NCBI RefSeq assembly: GCF_007431345.1
Contig: NZ_CP041730.1
Coordinates: 2,604,001 to 2,668,000, forward strand
DNA: 64,000 bases
Reading direction: 5' to 3'
Origin: Chitinimonas arctica
Lineage (GTDB): Bacteria; Pseudomonadota; Gammaproteobacteria; Burkholderiales; Chitinimonadaceae
A model generated the notes under the pieces. The model saw only the letters and a list, made by a program, of their open reading frames with translations. It made no database searches and had not been told where the DNA came from. The position numbers and the translations under genes were made by a program. This document shows, one piece after another, positions 42,944-50,693 of the stretch; within the stretch, counting starts at the first letter, position 1; each line of letters begins with the position of its first letter.

Positions 42944-45868
42944 TCAACGCGCCGAAATAGCATTCACCGCACTATTCGCCGTGTCGATATCGAGCAGCCG
43001 GCCTTGCTTGTCGAACAGCAGCCAGTGGCCGTTGGCACAGCGGGCCGATATTTCGGACGATTGGCGCCAATCAATCTGGGCGCAGATCTTGCCGCTAGCG
43101 ATGTCGATCAGGCGAATCGGCAAGGTCTCGGCGCTTTCGATGCAGGCGAGCAGCCATTGTGGGCCGAGGCGGACAAACCATCGGAAATTGCCGCTCGGGG
43201 GAGGTAACTTCACGTCTTTGGCGATCCGCGCGCTGTCGGAAAAATGAAGCAAAGCATAGTCAGGCGATGCGTCAGCAAATAGCTGGCATTGGATCATCCC
43301 TCCATTGGGGTTCAGGAATGGTTGTGCCTCTTGCAAGCATCCCGCTTCAAAAGCCGGTCCCCGGCCATTCAGACGCCGCTGCGGCAAATGGTAACGCCAT
43401 AGCGCCAGACCGTCCGGCTCGCCGACGAGAAACTGTTCCAGGTGGGGTGTGGCGCTCATATGCGCCACCTTGCCGGGCAGGTCGCTTACCTGCCATAGCA
43501 CGGTCTGCAGAGAGCGATTGATATCGAGTACGCGAATGGTATTGCCGGTGGCGATGGTCCAGCCGGTACCATCGAAGGTATCGGCGCAATGGTCGAAGGC
43601 CAGCACGCCCAGATCATCGGCCCGCCGGGTGACCAGGTCGAGCCGGCTTACCCGCCAGACGTCGTCGCGCTTGGCCAGCGCCAGAACAAGCTGGCCGCTC
43701 TGTGCAAGGACCAGTTGGTAGGCGGGAACGGCAAAGTGGATTCGGCGCTTGCCATAACGATCGACGACGGCAGCGCCTGCTTCACCGTGGGCGAGCAGGT
43801 AATCGCCGTCCGCCAGCGGGACGGCGTCGAAAATAGCCGCGCTGCCTGCATCCGGTGTCGGGCAAACCAGGGGAGAAGTGCGGGCGGCCAATTTGACGGC
43901 GGCGGCGCCAGGCAAGCCGACGCCTGCCGGTAGGTCCGCCTGTAGCGCCTTATCGGCCGACAAGGCGATAAGTTGCTGAAGTTGGGCGCGTTCCAGTGTG
44001 CCGACACCGCTTGCCTGGTCGCCCAGCCAGGCGTTGCCCATAAGGCGGACCAGCCTTGGAATCGATAGCGGATAGTTGCCATGCAGCCTCAGAATGGCCA
44101 TTGCCGTGGCGGTGCGTTCCTGATGGCGCTTAGGGTCGTCGCGCAGCGCCTTCAGCTGTTCGGCACAGTCGTCGAAGCTGTCAGGCATCAGGGCGATACG
44201 TTTGACCAGTGCGCCGGCGGCCAATCCGCCACCGGCGGTTTCCGCCGCCAGCAGCCATTCGCGGGCCTGCTCGCGGGCTGCCTCGATGGGCCAGATGGCA
44301 TCGACCGCTTGCAGCCATTCCCCTTTGGCGGCCAGGTCGGCCGCCCATTCGCGGCGCAATTGGGCGCCGGCTTCGGGCCATTTCTTTTCCAGCAGCGGTA
44401 GCGCGGCGGCATAGGCATTGTCGCGGCGGGCCACCAGCAGGGCTTGCTTCCAGTTACCGGCGGCGCTGTAGAACCGAACGATGGTGGCGGGAGGCATGTC
44501 CCAGGCCAGGGCAAGGTCGGCTGCCTGGCTTGGACGGCCGTGCTTTTCCAGGTAGTCGAGCGCTTCCTGGTGCGAGGCCAGCAATTCGGCCAGTACGAAC
44601 ACGGCTTCGTCGATGCGTCCTTCCCGGTCGAGCTTTTCGAAGCTCTTGCGATAAAGCGTGCGCAAATGCTGTTGCAGGTCGTCGCCAAGATGGATGCTGG
44701 CCGCAGCACCCCTGCCGGACGAGAGTGAAAGATCACGGCGCGCATTCGGCGTGCCCAGGGCTTGGCCTAGCGATTCCCCGTCCTTGCCGAGCGGGATGGC
44801 ATGGCGCAACGCCTCGTCGAGCTTGCCGGATTCGAACAATTCGAGCATGCGCCGCATATAGGCGGCCTGCTGGCGCCCCAGCAGCCTGGAAATTTGGGAT
44901 GTGACGGCCAGGCGTGCCAGCCAGTCCCGCCAGCGCTGCGGGCCGATCGGCTTACGGCGAGCGGGCAGCTGGGCCTGACCCTTGCTTGCCGGTCGGGCCG
45001 TCCGGGCAGGTGAACGTCCTTGTGGTTTGACGCCAACCTGCCAATGGTTACCTCTCCCGCCAAACATCATCAGCAGCCAGATAATCACGCTGACGATCAG
45101 GAAGATGGCAGATACGCCGTTGGGCCCGGACGCTGTGGCTTTCGGTTCGACCGGCCCACCCGCCATATTGAATAGCAGCCAGCTCAGCCAGCATAGGCCG
45201 ACGAAGACCGCCACAGGGATCAAACGCGTGGCAAGGCTTGCCGGAGCAAAGCCGGATCCGTTGCCGTGGGGTTTCCCTGCGACCGGCTGGCGCGGTGCCT
45301 GCGGGTCCTTGCGCTGCTTGGCAAGCAGTGCTTTCAGGAACTCCGTTTGTTCCTTGCTCGGTGGCGGAATGGCCTTGCCCAGCACCTCGCGCACGTCACG
45401 CAGCTCGGGCGGTAGTTCCAGTACCAGCGTTTCCAGCACGGCGCTGCAGTCGTAGGTGTCGAGCAGGGCCATGCCGTCGAGGGCGATCCAATGCGATGGG
45501 TCGAGCGGTTCGGCATCGCGCAAGTTCAGTGCAAGCACTTCGCCGCCCTGGACCAGCCAAAGATCGGCGCGGGGAAGGGCGGATGCCTCGTTCTTGCCGA
45601 GTTGCGCCGAGCAGAGGGTGCCGCCCAGACGCAACAGCGGCCAGCCGTCGAGTTCATCACAATGCTGTTGCCGACCCTGGGCGTGGCACAACAAATCACC
45701 TTGCTCGAAGCGATAGGCGCTGGCACCTGCTTGCCAATTGCGCAGGATACGGAGCTCGCGCTCGCCTGCATCGAACCAGTCGGCAGGCAGCCAGATACCG
45801 GCAACGGCCTGGTGGCCCCGGAGATTGGGCCTGCGCACCTGGGCGCCTTGCTGGACCTCATGCTTCAT
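42944..45868 (-). CDS. bpX6-like beta-propeller protein of a MoxR ternary system (membrane-anchored)
   Basis: A 974-residue protein. Residues 10-about 160 resemble the bpX6 domain (RRPNLRGHQAVAGIWLPADW, later AYRFEQGDLLCHA). Two hydrophobic segments follow (about 213-235 and 252-270), then a basic linker. A long helical region with degenerate repeats (about 330-620, such as AVFVLAELLASHQEALDYLE) leads to a C-terminal set of strands (from about 650) with repeating 'LADGDYLLAHGEAG', 'GPQWLLACIES' and 'NGHWLLFDKQGRLL' elements, consistent with a six- or seven-bladed propeller. The start at 45868 overlaps the previous gene by 11 bases. It is the last gene of the operon and likely its membrane-linked component. 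Confidence 0.8.
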   Translation of the reverse strand: MKHEVQQGAQVRRPNLRGHQAVAGIWLPADWFDAGERELRILRNWQAGASAYRFEQGDLLCHAQGRQQHCDELDGWPLLRLGGTLCSAQLGKNEASALPRADLWLVQGGEVLALNLRDAEPLDPSHWIALDGMALLDTYDCSAVLETLVLELPPELRDVREVLGKAIPPPSKEQTEFLKALLAKQRKDPQAPRQPVAGKPHGNGSGFAPASLATRLIPVAVFVGLCWLSWLLFNMAGGPVEPKATASGPNGVSAIFLIVSVIIWLLMMFGGRGNHWQVGVKPQGRSPARTARPASKGQAQLPARRKPIGPQRWRDWLARLAVTSQISRLLGRQQAAYMRRMLELFESGKLDEALRHAIPLGKDGESLGQALGTPNARRDLSLSSGRGAAASIHLGDDLQQHLRTLYRKSFEKLDREGRIDEAVFVLAELLASHQEALDYLEKHGRPSQAADLALAWDMPPATIVRFYSAAGNWKQALLVARRDNAYAAALPLLEKKWPEAGAQLRREWAADLAAKGEWLQAVDAIWPIEAAREQAREWLLAAETAGGGLAAGALVKRIALMPDSFDDCAEQLKALRDDPKRHQERTATAMAILRLHGNYPLSIPRLVRLMGNAWLGDQASGVGTLERAQLQQLIALSADKALQADLPAGVGLPGAAAVKLAARTSPLVCPTPDAGSAAIFDAVPLADGDYLLAHGEAGAAVVDRYGKRRIHFAVPAYQLVLAQSGQLVLALAKRDDVWRVSRLDLVTRRADDLGVLAFDHCADTFDGTGWTIATGNTIRVLDINRSLQTVLWQVSDLPGKVAHMSATPHLEQFLVGEPDGLALWRYHLPQRRLNGRGPAFEAGCLQEAQPFLNPNGGMIQCQLFADASPDYALLHFSDSARIAKDVKLPPPSGNFRWFVRLGPQWLLACIESAETLPIRLIDIASGKICAQIDWRQSSEISARCANGHWLLFDKQGRLLDIDTANSAVNAISAR

Positions 45869-47684
45869 CGGTGTTTCTCTTGCAGTAAATATGCAGGCGC
45901 ACCTGGCGCGATGCAATGGCGTAGACGATCAGTTCGCGGTCTTCGGTAAGCAGTGCGATATGGCCGGTGATGGGGCAGACGCTGTGGCGAACGATGGGCG
46001 AGGCGGTCATATGGAGCGCCTCGGCCTTACCGTTTTCGTAAAGGGCCACGGCGTTACGGGCAGGGCCGAGCAAGACCAGGCCGGCCTTGGCATGGGCCGC
46101 TTCACGGTAGAGACCGATGCCTTGCCAGCCGGGCGGAATCTGAATCTCGTCGCGCTCGGCACGGGTGCTACCGGGGCCGTTGAATTGGTAGATGCGCCAG
46201 ACGCCGCCCTGTTTGGCATTGCCTAATGCAACCGCACCTTGATGGGCGCGCCATAGCTTGCCGCCGGCAAACAACACCGTGTGGTCGGTTTCCACATGGG
46301 GAATGGGATGATGCCCCGCGGCTTCTCCTTTCAGGTTGGCGTAGCGGATGGCTAGGCCACTGGCTTCGCGCTTGGCATAGACGAGCAGGTCGTGTTGGAC
46401 CTGGGCCAGGGCGATGACGTTCTGGTCGTGCTGCGGGGCGTCCTTCGTCGGCTGGGTGGGGAGCGTGTCCTGCCAGAAAAGCAGCCGTCCCCCATTGTCG
46501 AGGACATACAGCCGTTGGACACCGCTATCGCGCAGGTAAGCCGCCGGCAGATAGAACCCTCGGCCGGGTGCCGCCTGGAATTCGTCGCTGGGCGGCCGTT
46601 CGATGTCGGCGAAGCCCGGCATATGAAGAAAGCGTAGCTGTGCCTGTTGGGATGTCAGCACGCCCAAGCGTTTGCCCAGGCCCGCCAGGGCCAACGCCGT
46701 TGCACTTGCCGCCCAGCTGATCTCGCGGGGTTTGCCGGCCTTCTTCGCGTCCTGCGGCGGGATGGGAAAGAGCACCGCTCCGCTGCCCTCCAGCATGGGG
46801 ACCACGACACTTTGGCCCAGGCCGACGAAAGTCGGCGCATGCGTCGATGCGAGGCGGGTGGCATGGTGCTTGGCGGCGGGTGGCGGCACGGCGACATCGA
46901 TGAATTTACCCGCGACCAGCCGTCCGGCCACACTGGGGGCGGGAAGCGGCAGAACCAGCCGTCTGCGTCCTGCCGGCTGGGTCAATTCAAGGTCAAGCGA
47001 GTGATCGTCGAGGCCGCGGCTGATCTTCAGTCTGTGCGTACTACCGCGCAAGGGTGCGTCGCCGGGCATGGAGCCGATCAGCCAGCATTCCCCGGGCATT
47101 TCGTCCCAGCCGGCGAGCGCGTCCTGCCATGCCTGCCAATGCTCGGGCTGGACCACGTTGTAGGTACGTGCCTTGAGCAGGGCATGCAGTTCGCCGACCG
47201 TTTGGACATTTGCCGGTAGTGCGGCCTGGGCGCCAGGTGGACGTTGCAGTATCCCCCAGCGCATCTCGGTGCCGGCTTCGCGAGCGCGGCGCGCCAGCAA
47301 GATCCACATGGCGATATGGGCGAGTCGCGGCGCCCCCAGTTGCAAGGGCCCTGCATCGAACAGGGCGAGGATAAATGGGTTACCGGCTTGGGCGCGCGGC
47401 CTGGGGGCAAGAAACAGGTGTTCGCCGACCACCGCGCGGCGCAGGAATTCTTCGGGTATCTCCTCGGCCAGCAGCCATTCGCTGGGTAGCAAACGGTCGT
47501 AAGGTCCGCGGCGATGCAGGTCGCCCAGACCGTCGTGTTCCGGTTCGCCGCCACGTGCATTGGCTTTGTAAGGCCCCATCAGCGGGCTGAGCTTTTGCAG
47601 CAAGCCGCCCAGTTGCGGCGCGAGTTTGGGTGAGAACCAGGCTAGCCATTCATGCCAGGCTTGGAGTGGTGCAGGCAATTGCAT
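45858..47684 (-). CDS. vWA-like plus beta-propeller protein of a MoxR ternary system
   Basis: A 608-residue protein. The N-terminal 240 residues contain the segment LLPSEWLLAEEIPEEFLRRA and LALFDAGPLQLGAPRLAHIA, which I recognise from vWA-domain proteins partnered with MoxR ATPases. The metal-binding DxSxS motif is replaced by DAGPLQ, so the domain looks metal-independent. The C-terminal 350 residues consist of short strand repeats (VVVPMLEGSGAVLFP, RLYVLDNGGRLLFW, GVWRIYQFNG), a probable propeller. It starts six bases after the bpX5-like gene and overlaps the bpX6-like gene by 11 bases, so translation is coupled. Confidence 0.75.
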   Translation of the reverse strand: MQLPAPLQAWHEWLAWFSPKLAPQLGGLLQKLSPLMGPYKANARGGEPEHDGLGDLHRRGPYDRLLPSEWLLAEEIPEEFLRRAVVGEHLFLAPRPRAQAGNPFILALFDAGPLQLGAPRLAHIAMWILLARRAREAGTEMRWGILQRPPGAQAALPANVQTVGELHALLKARTYNVVQPEHWQAWQDALAGWDEMPGECWLIGSMPGDAPLRGSTHRLKISRGLDDHSLDLELTQPAGRRRLVLPLPAPSVAGRLVAGKFIDVAVPPPAAKHHATRLASTHAPTFVGLGQSVVVPMLEGSGAVLFPIPPQDAKKAGKPREISWAASATALALAGLGKRLGVLTSQQAQLRFLHMPGFADIERPPSDEFQAAPGRGFYLPAAYLRDSGVQRLYVLDNGGRLLFWQDTLPTQPTKDAPQHDQNVIALAQVQHDLLVYAKREASGLAIRYANLKGEAAGHHPIPHVETDHTVLFAGGKLWRAHQGAVALGNAKQGGVWRIYQFNGPGSTRAERDEIQIPPGWQGIGLYREAAHAKAGLVLLGPARNAVALYENGKAEALHMTASPIVRHSVCPITGHIALLTEDRELIVYAIASRQVRLHIYCKRNTDEA

Positions 47685-47690
47685 CGGAGG

Positions 47691-48122
47691 TCAGCGTCCA
47701 TTCCAAAGGCGTGCTACCCGCGCCAGCAAGGCCGGGTTGAGCGGCAACTGGCGGTCGAGCGGAACGAGTGCGGCAGGCGTGCGCCAGAGCAGCAAGGGCT
47801 GGCGGCCATGGGCCGCCTGTAGGGCGCGCAGTACCAGATCGGTGGGGATATCGGGCCGCCAGTGCGTGGGCAACCACAGGCCCGGCGCCTCGGGAGCGGC
47901 GTGCGCATAGGCGATCCCGTCCACCCAAGGCAAATCGTCCGCCGGACCGATGGCGATCAGCACATCCCGGTTGGCGGTCAGTTGTAGGCGCGCCTGCCGC
48001 TCGGCCGGCAGATCGGCCAGCCGCTCGTGCAAGCGCTGCGCCACTTTACCCCAGGCTACCGCGGCGCCTGGCTCGGCGGGCTCGCTTACCGCCTGCCATT
48101 GCCATGCATGCCGGGTGCTCAT
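47691..48122 (-). CDS. bpX5-like small protein of a MoxR ternary system
   Basis: A 143-residue protein that resembles the bpX5 family: WQWQAVSEPAEPGAAVAWGK at the start, and THWRPDIPTDLVLRAL then PLLLWRTPAALVPLDRQLP at the end. Its role is unknown; in the predicted ternary systems small bpX proteins bridge the ATPase and the propeller partners. The ATG at 48122 overlaps the stop of the MoxR gene by four bases; the frame continues upstream only as an antisense-like shadow of the ATPase gene. Confidence 0.75.
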   Translation of the reverse strand: MSTRHAWQWQAVSEPAEPGAAVAWGKVAQRLHERLADLPAERQARLQLTANRDVLIAIGPADDLPWVDGIAYAHAAPEAPGLWLPTHWRPDIPTDLVLRALQAAHGRQPLLLWRTPAALVPLDRQLPLNPALLARVARLWNGR

Positions 48123-49252
48123 GCCGGGACGACGACGAGCGCGGCGAGCCGGGTACGTAGCGCGTTCAGCGCGGGCGGCAAACTGTCGACGCCGAAGTTG
48201 GCGTCGATCTCGCGCAGCAGGGCTTCGATCTCTCCCATCGAGGCGCCGCCCGTCTCTTTCCCTTCCGTGCGGGCAAGGTAGGTCTCGGCGGTCTCGCTGA
48301 GCCGCGCCAGGCGTGACATGGGCTGCAGCGTGGCTTCTTCCACCGCGCTGAAAAGATTGCTGTTGCTGCTGGTGGCGAACAGGTCGCGCAATACCTCGCG
48401 CGCGTTTTGCTGTGCTTCCTGCGTGGGCAGAGCATAGAGCAGCGGCCAAAGGTCGGCTTCGGTGGCGGTGCCACGGCCGCCGAGCAGGGCTGCGGCGGCA
48501 ATCAGGCGCTGCGATTTGACGATGCGGCGGTCCGACAGAACGATGCCCGCCTGGCGCAGCTTGCGGATGGCGTTCGCCAGCGCGGGGCGCGCGTCATCGA
48601 GATTGACGCGACCGAGCAGTTTGCTCAATTGGTCTAGGTAGGCCATGCCCGACTGGGGCGCCAAGGGGCTGTGGTCGGCCTGCCAGCCGCCGGCCAGCAT
48701 GGCCTCCAGCATATTGTCGGGTACCGGTTCGACGAAAAGATGCAGCAGGAAGCGGTCGCCGAAGGCAGCCAAGGCTTCATCGTCGGGCAGGCCGTTGGCC
48801 GCCCCGATGCAGACGCGCAAAGGACATTGCAACTGGGTATGGCCACGACGGAATCGCCGCTCGTTGAGCACGCCCAGCAGGGTGTTGAGAATGGCGGTGG
48901 AACCCAGGAAGACTTCATCGAGAAAGGCGATATCGGCTTCGGGCAGCATGCCGCTCACATCGGTTTCCACCGTGCCTTCCCGCAGTTTCTTGAGATCCAC
49001 GGCGCCGAACAGTTCGGAAGGCTCGGTAAAACGGCCCAGCAGATATTCGAAGTAACGGCCCCCCAGGATCTGGGCTACGCGGCGCACCACGGCGCTCTTG
49101 GCGGTGCCGGGCGGACCGACCACCAGCAGGTGTTCCTGGGCGACGGCCGCCAGTACGATCAGCTCGGCTAGTTGGTCACGGCCTACGAGCCCGGCGGTGG
49201 CGGCGCGAATGCTGTCGCGAATGTGTCGGGCGGCGGTTTGCAGGGAGGACAT
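48119..49252 (-). CDS. MoxR family AAA+ ATPase
   Basis: A 377-residue ATPase. Walker A is VGPPGTAKSAVVRR (about residue 43), Walker B FLDEVF (about 113), followed by ILNTLLGVLNERRF, the sensor-1 Asn in GAANGLPDD and an arginine-finger region AAFGDRFLLHLF. C-terminally there is a small helical lid. MoxR ATPases act as chaperones or remodelers with vWA partners. It is the first gene of a four-gene overlapping operon and probably supplies the NTP-dependent switch. The start at 49252 gives the classic MoxR N-terminus. Confidence 0.93.
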   Translation of the reverse strand: MSSLQTAARHIRDSIRAATAGLVGRDQLAELIVLAAVAQEHLLVVGPPGTAKSAVVRRVAQILGGRYFEYLLGRFTEPSELFGAVDLKKLREGTVETDVSGMLPEADIAFLDEVFLGSTAILNTLLGVLNERRFRRGHTQLQCPLRVCIGAANGLPDDEALAAFGDRFLLHLFVEPVPDNMLEAMLAGGWQADHSPLAPQSGMAYLDQLSKLLGRVNLDDARPALANAIRKLRQAGIVLSDRRIVKSQRLIAAAALLGGRGTATEADLWPLLYALPTQEAQQNAREVLRDLFATSSNSNLFSAVEEATLQPMSRLARLSETAETYLARTEGKETGGASMGEIEALLREIDANFGVDSLPPALNALRTRLAALVVVPA

Positions 49253-49461
49253 CTTGGGATTTCTACACGATCAGGAAACGCGAATATTAACGTAAAAACA
49301 AGGTGTTTTGAATGATCTGCGCTGGGTTTTTAGTTGGCGGAGTGCCAATATTCCTGCAAAATCAGTGGGATAGCAGCAGGCGTGTATCTGGACTGAATGC
49401 GTGTATCGGTCTCAAGACAATTGGTCTTGTTGAATCGTGCTTTATTTCATTCATGCGGCCT

Positions 49462-49911
49462 CTATTCATTTATTCCTGCAATCGGTGGCGGGGTAGGTTT
49501 GTCATACCATGACCAACTATCCCACTTTCCTTTATGCAAGAAGCTGAAGGACTGTGCAATAAAGTAGAACCACTGCTTGCTATCGAAGCATTCGGCTTTG
49601 AAACCAAAAATTAATCCGGATGCATTGTCAAAGTATCGTTTTCTCGCTTCTTCGCCAAAGTCTTCCTTGGAGAATATGCTTACGACTATATCGTCTGTCG
49701 TATCAGTTTTCCATTGCAAAGGTGCATCGATATAGCTAACCTGCTCCAGGCGAATCTCCAGGTTGTGTCCATATGAAGCGTCCAAGGTGCCTTTTAGAAC
49801 GATAGATTCATTTTTATATGAATCTATATAAAAATCATACCAAAGCTCCTCTTTGATGATGGAGTTCAATTCGTTTATTTTTTCAAGCATTTCCGTCTCG
49901 CCATTTGCCAA
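49462..49911 (-). CDS. Uncharacterised low-GC protein, possible second immunity protein
   Basis: A 149-residue, acidic and aromatic-rich protein with no signal peptide. It alternates strands (ESIVLKGTLDASYG, NLEIRLEQVSYIDA) and ends with a Trp-rich tail (KWDSWSWYDKPTPPPI). I do not recognise the family. It lies 50 bases after the immunity candidate of the RHS gene, on the same strand, and its base composition is far lower in GC than the rest of the window. Immunity genes and transferred toxin remnants look like this; the role is a guess. A second ATG at 49890 is an equally good start. Confidence 0.7.
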   Translation of the reverse strand: MANGETEMLEKINELNSIIKEELWYDFYIDSYKNESIVLKGTLDASYGHNLEIRLEQVSYIDAPLQWKTDTTDDIVVSIFSKEDFGEEARKRYFDNASGLIFGFKAECFDSKQWFYFIAQSFSFLHKGKWDSWSWYDKPTPPPIAGINE

Positions 49912-49961
49912 AGCTTGTTCTTGAGCCGTCCTTGGTTGAGCGCACTGATCTGCTTACAGTG

Positions 49962-50693
49962 CTAATAGGCGTGTATAAGTTTATCTATCTCTTTTGCTGC
50001 GTCAGGGTTGATCTCGTCCAGCCTTGCATGTGCTTCTGAAATGATCCAGTTTCGGATGGGGGCATAGTGCTCTTCGCCCAAGTATTCCTTCCACTTGCCA
50101 AGATAACTGAGCTTTGAAGAGAAACTCATTGCTTCATTAAAGGTATAGCAAGGGGCATCTGGTACCTCGTCAAGTATACGTTGTACAAAGCGGTCCCATT
50201 CGGTAGGGTTGTCAAACCAAATTTCGTCATGCTCAAATGCAGTGATTGTCGGAGTGTCGATTTCCAAGCCGATATGCTCGATTTGCGCCACCAAATCGAC
50301 TAGTTCATCTGTGATGGGGGTTGCGCAATCATCTGTATGTAGCCAATACAGCAGTGCGCTTGCGCTTCCCAGCGTATAACTCGCGGTACTTAGGCTATCG
50401 GTGATGCCTTCCAAGGTTTCGCTATAAATGCGAATTTTTTCCTGAATTTTTGCACTTGCGCCTAATTTTACCAACCCGGAAAAAAAATCCTTGTAGGTAT
50501 TCTGTCTGCGCTGATCGGTAAAATCTGAGGATAGGTAATAGTTCTCGCCCCCGTCCAGTAATTTCATTATTTCTGCACGGGCTGCTTTTTTGACTTTTTC
50601 AATATCCTCTTCCGGACAGTCCGGAAAGGTTAGCTTTGCCAGGCTGTCTGTGCTTATCAGGATTAATAATCTATCGAATTGTTTTTGCATCAT
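49962..50693 (-). CDS. Predicted immunity protein for the RHS toxin
   Basis: A 243-residue mostly helical, acidic protein (FPDCPEEDIEKVKKAARAEI, ETLEGITDSLSTASYTLGSA and later segments), with no signal peptide and no domain I can name. The ATG at 50693 shares its first base with the last base of the RHS stop codon (TGATG), so translation is coupled. Immunity proteins sit in exactly this place in polymorphic toxin operons and must bind the toxin tip. Low GC compared with the secretion genes upstream also fits a toxin-immunity unit exchanged as a block. Function is inferred from position only. Confidence 0.7.
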   Translation of the reverse strand: MMQKQFDRLLILISTDSLAKLTFPDCPEEDIEKVKKAARAEIMKLLDGGENYYLSSDFTDQRRQNTYKDFFSGLVKLGASAKIQEKIRIYSETLEGITDSLSTASYTLGSASALLYWLHTDDCATPITDELVDLVAQIEHIGLEIDTPTITAFEHDEIWFDNPTEWDRFVQRILDEVPDAPCYTFNEAMSFSSKLSYLGKWKEYLGEEHYAPIRNWIISEAHARLDEINPDAAKEIDKLIHAY

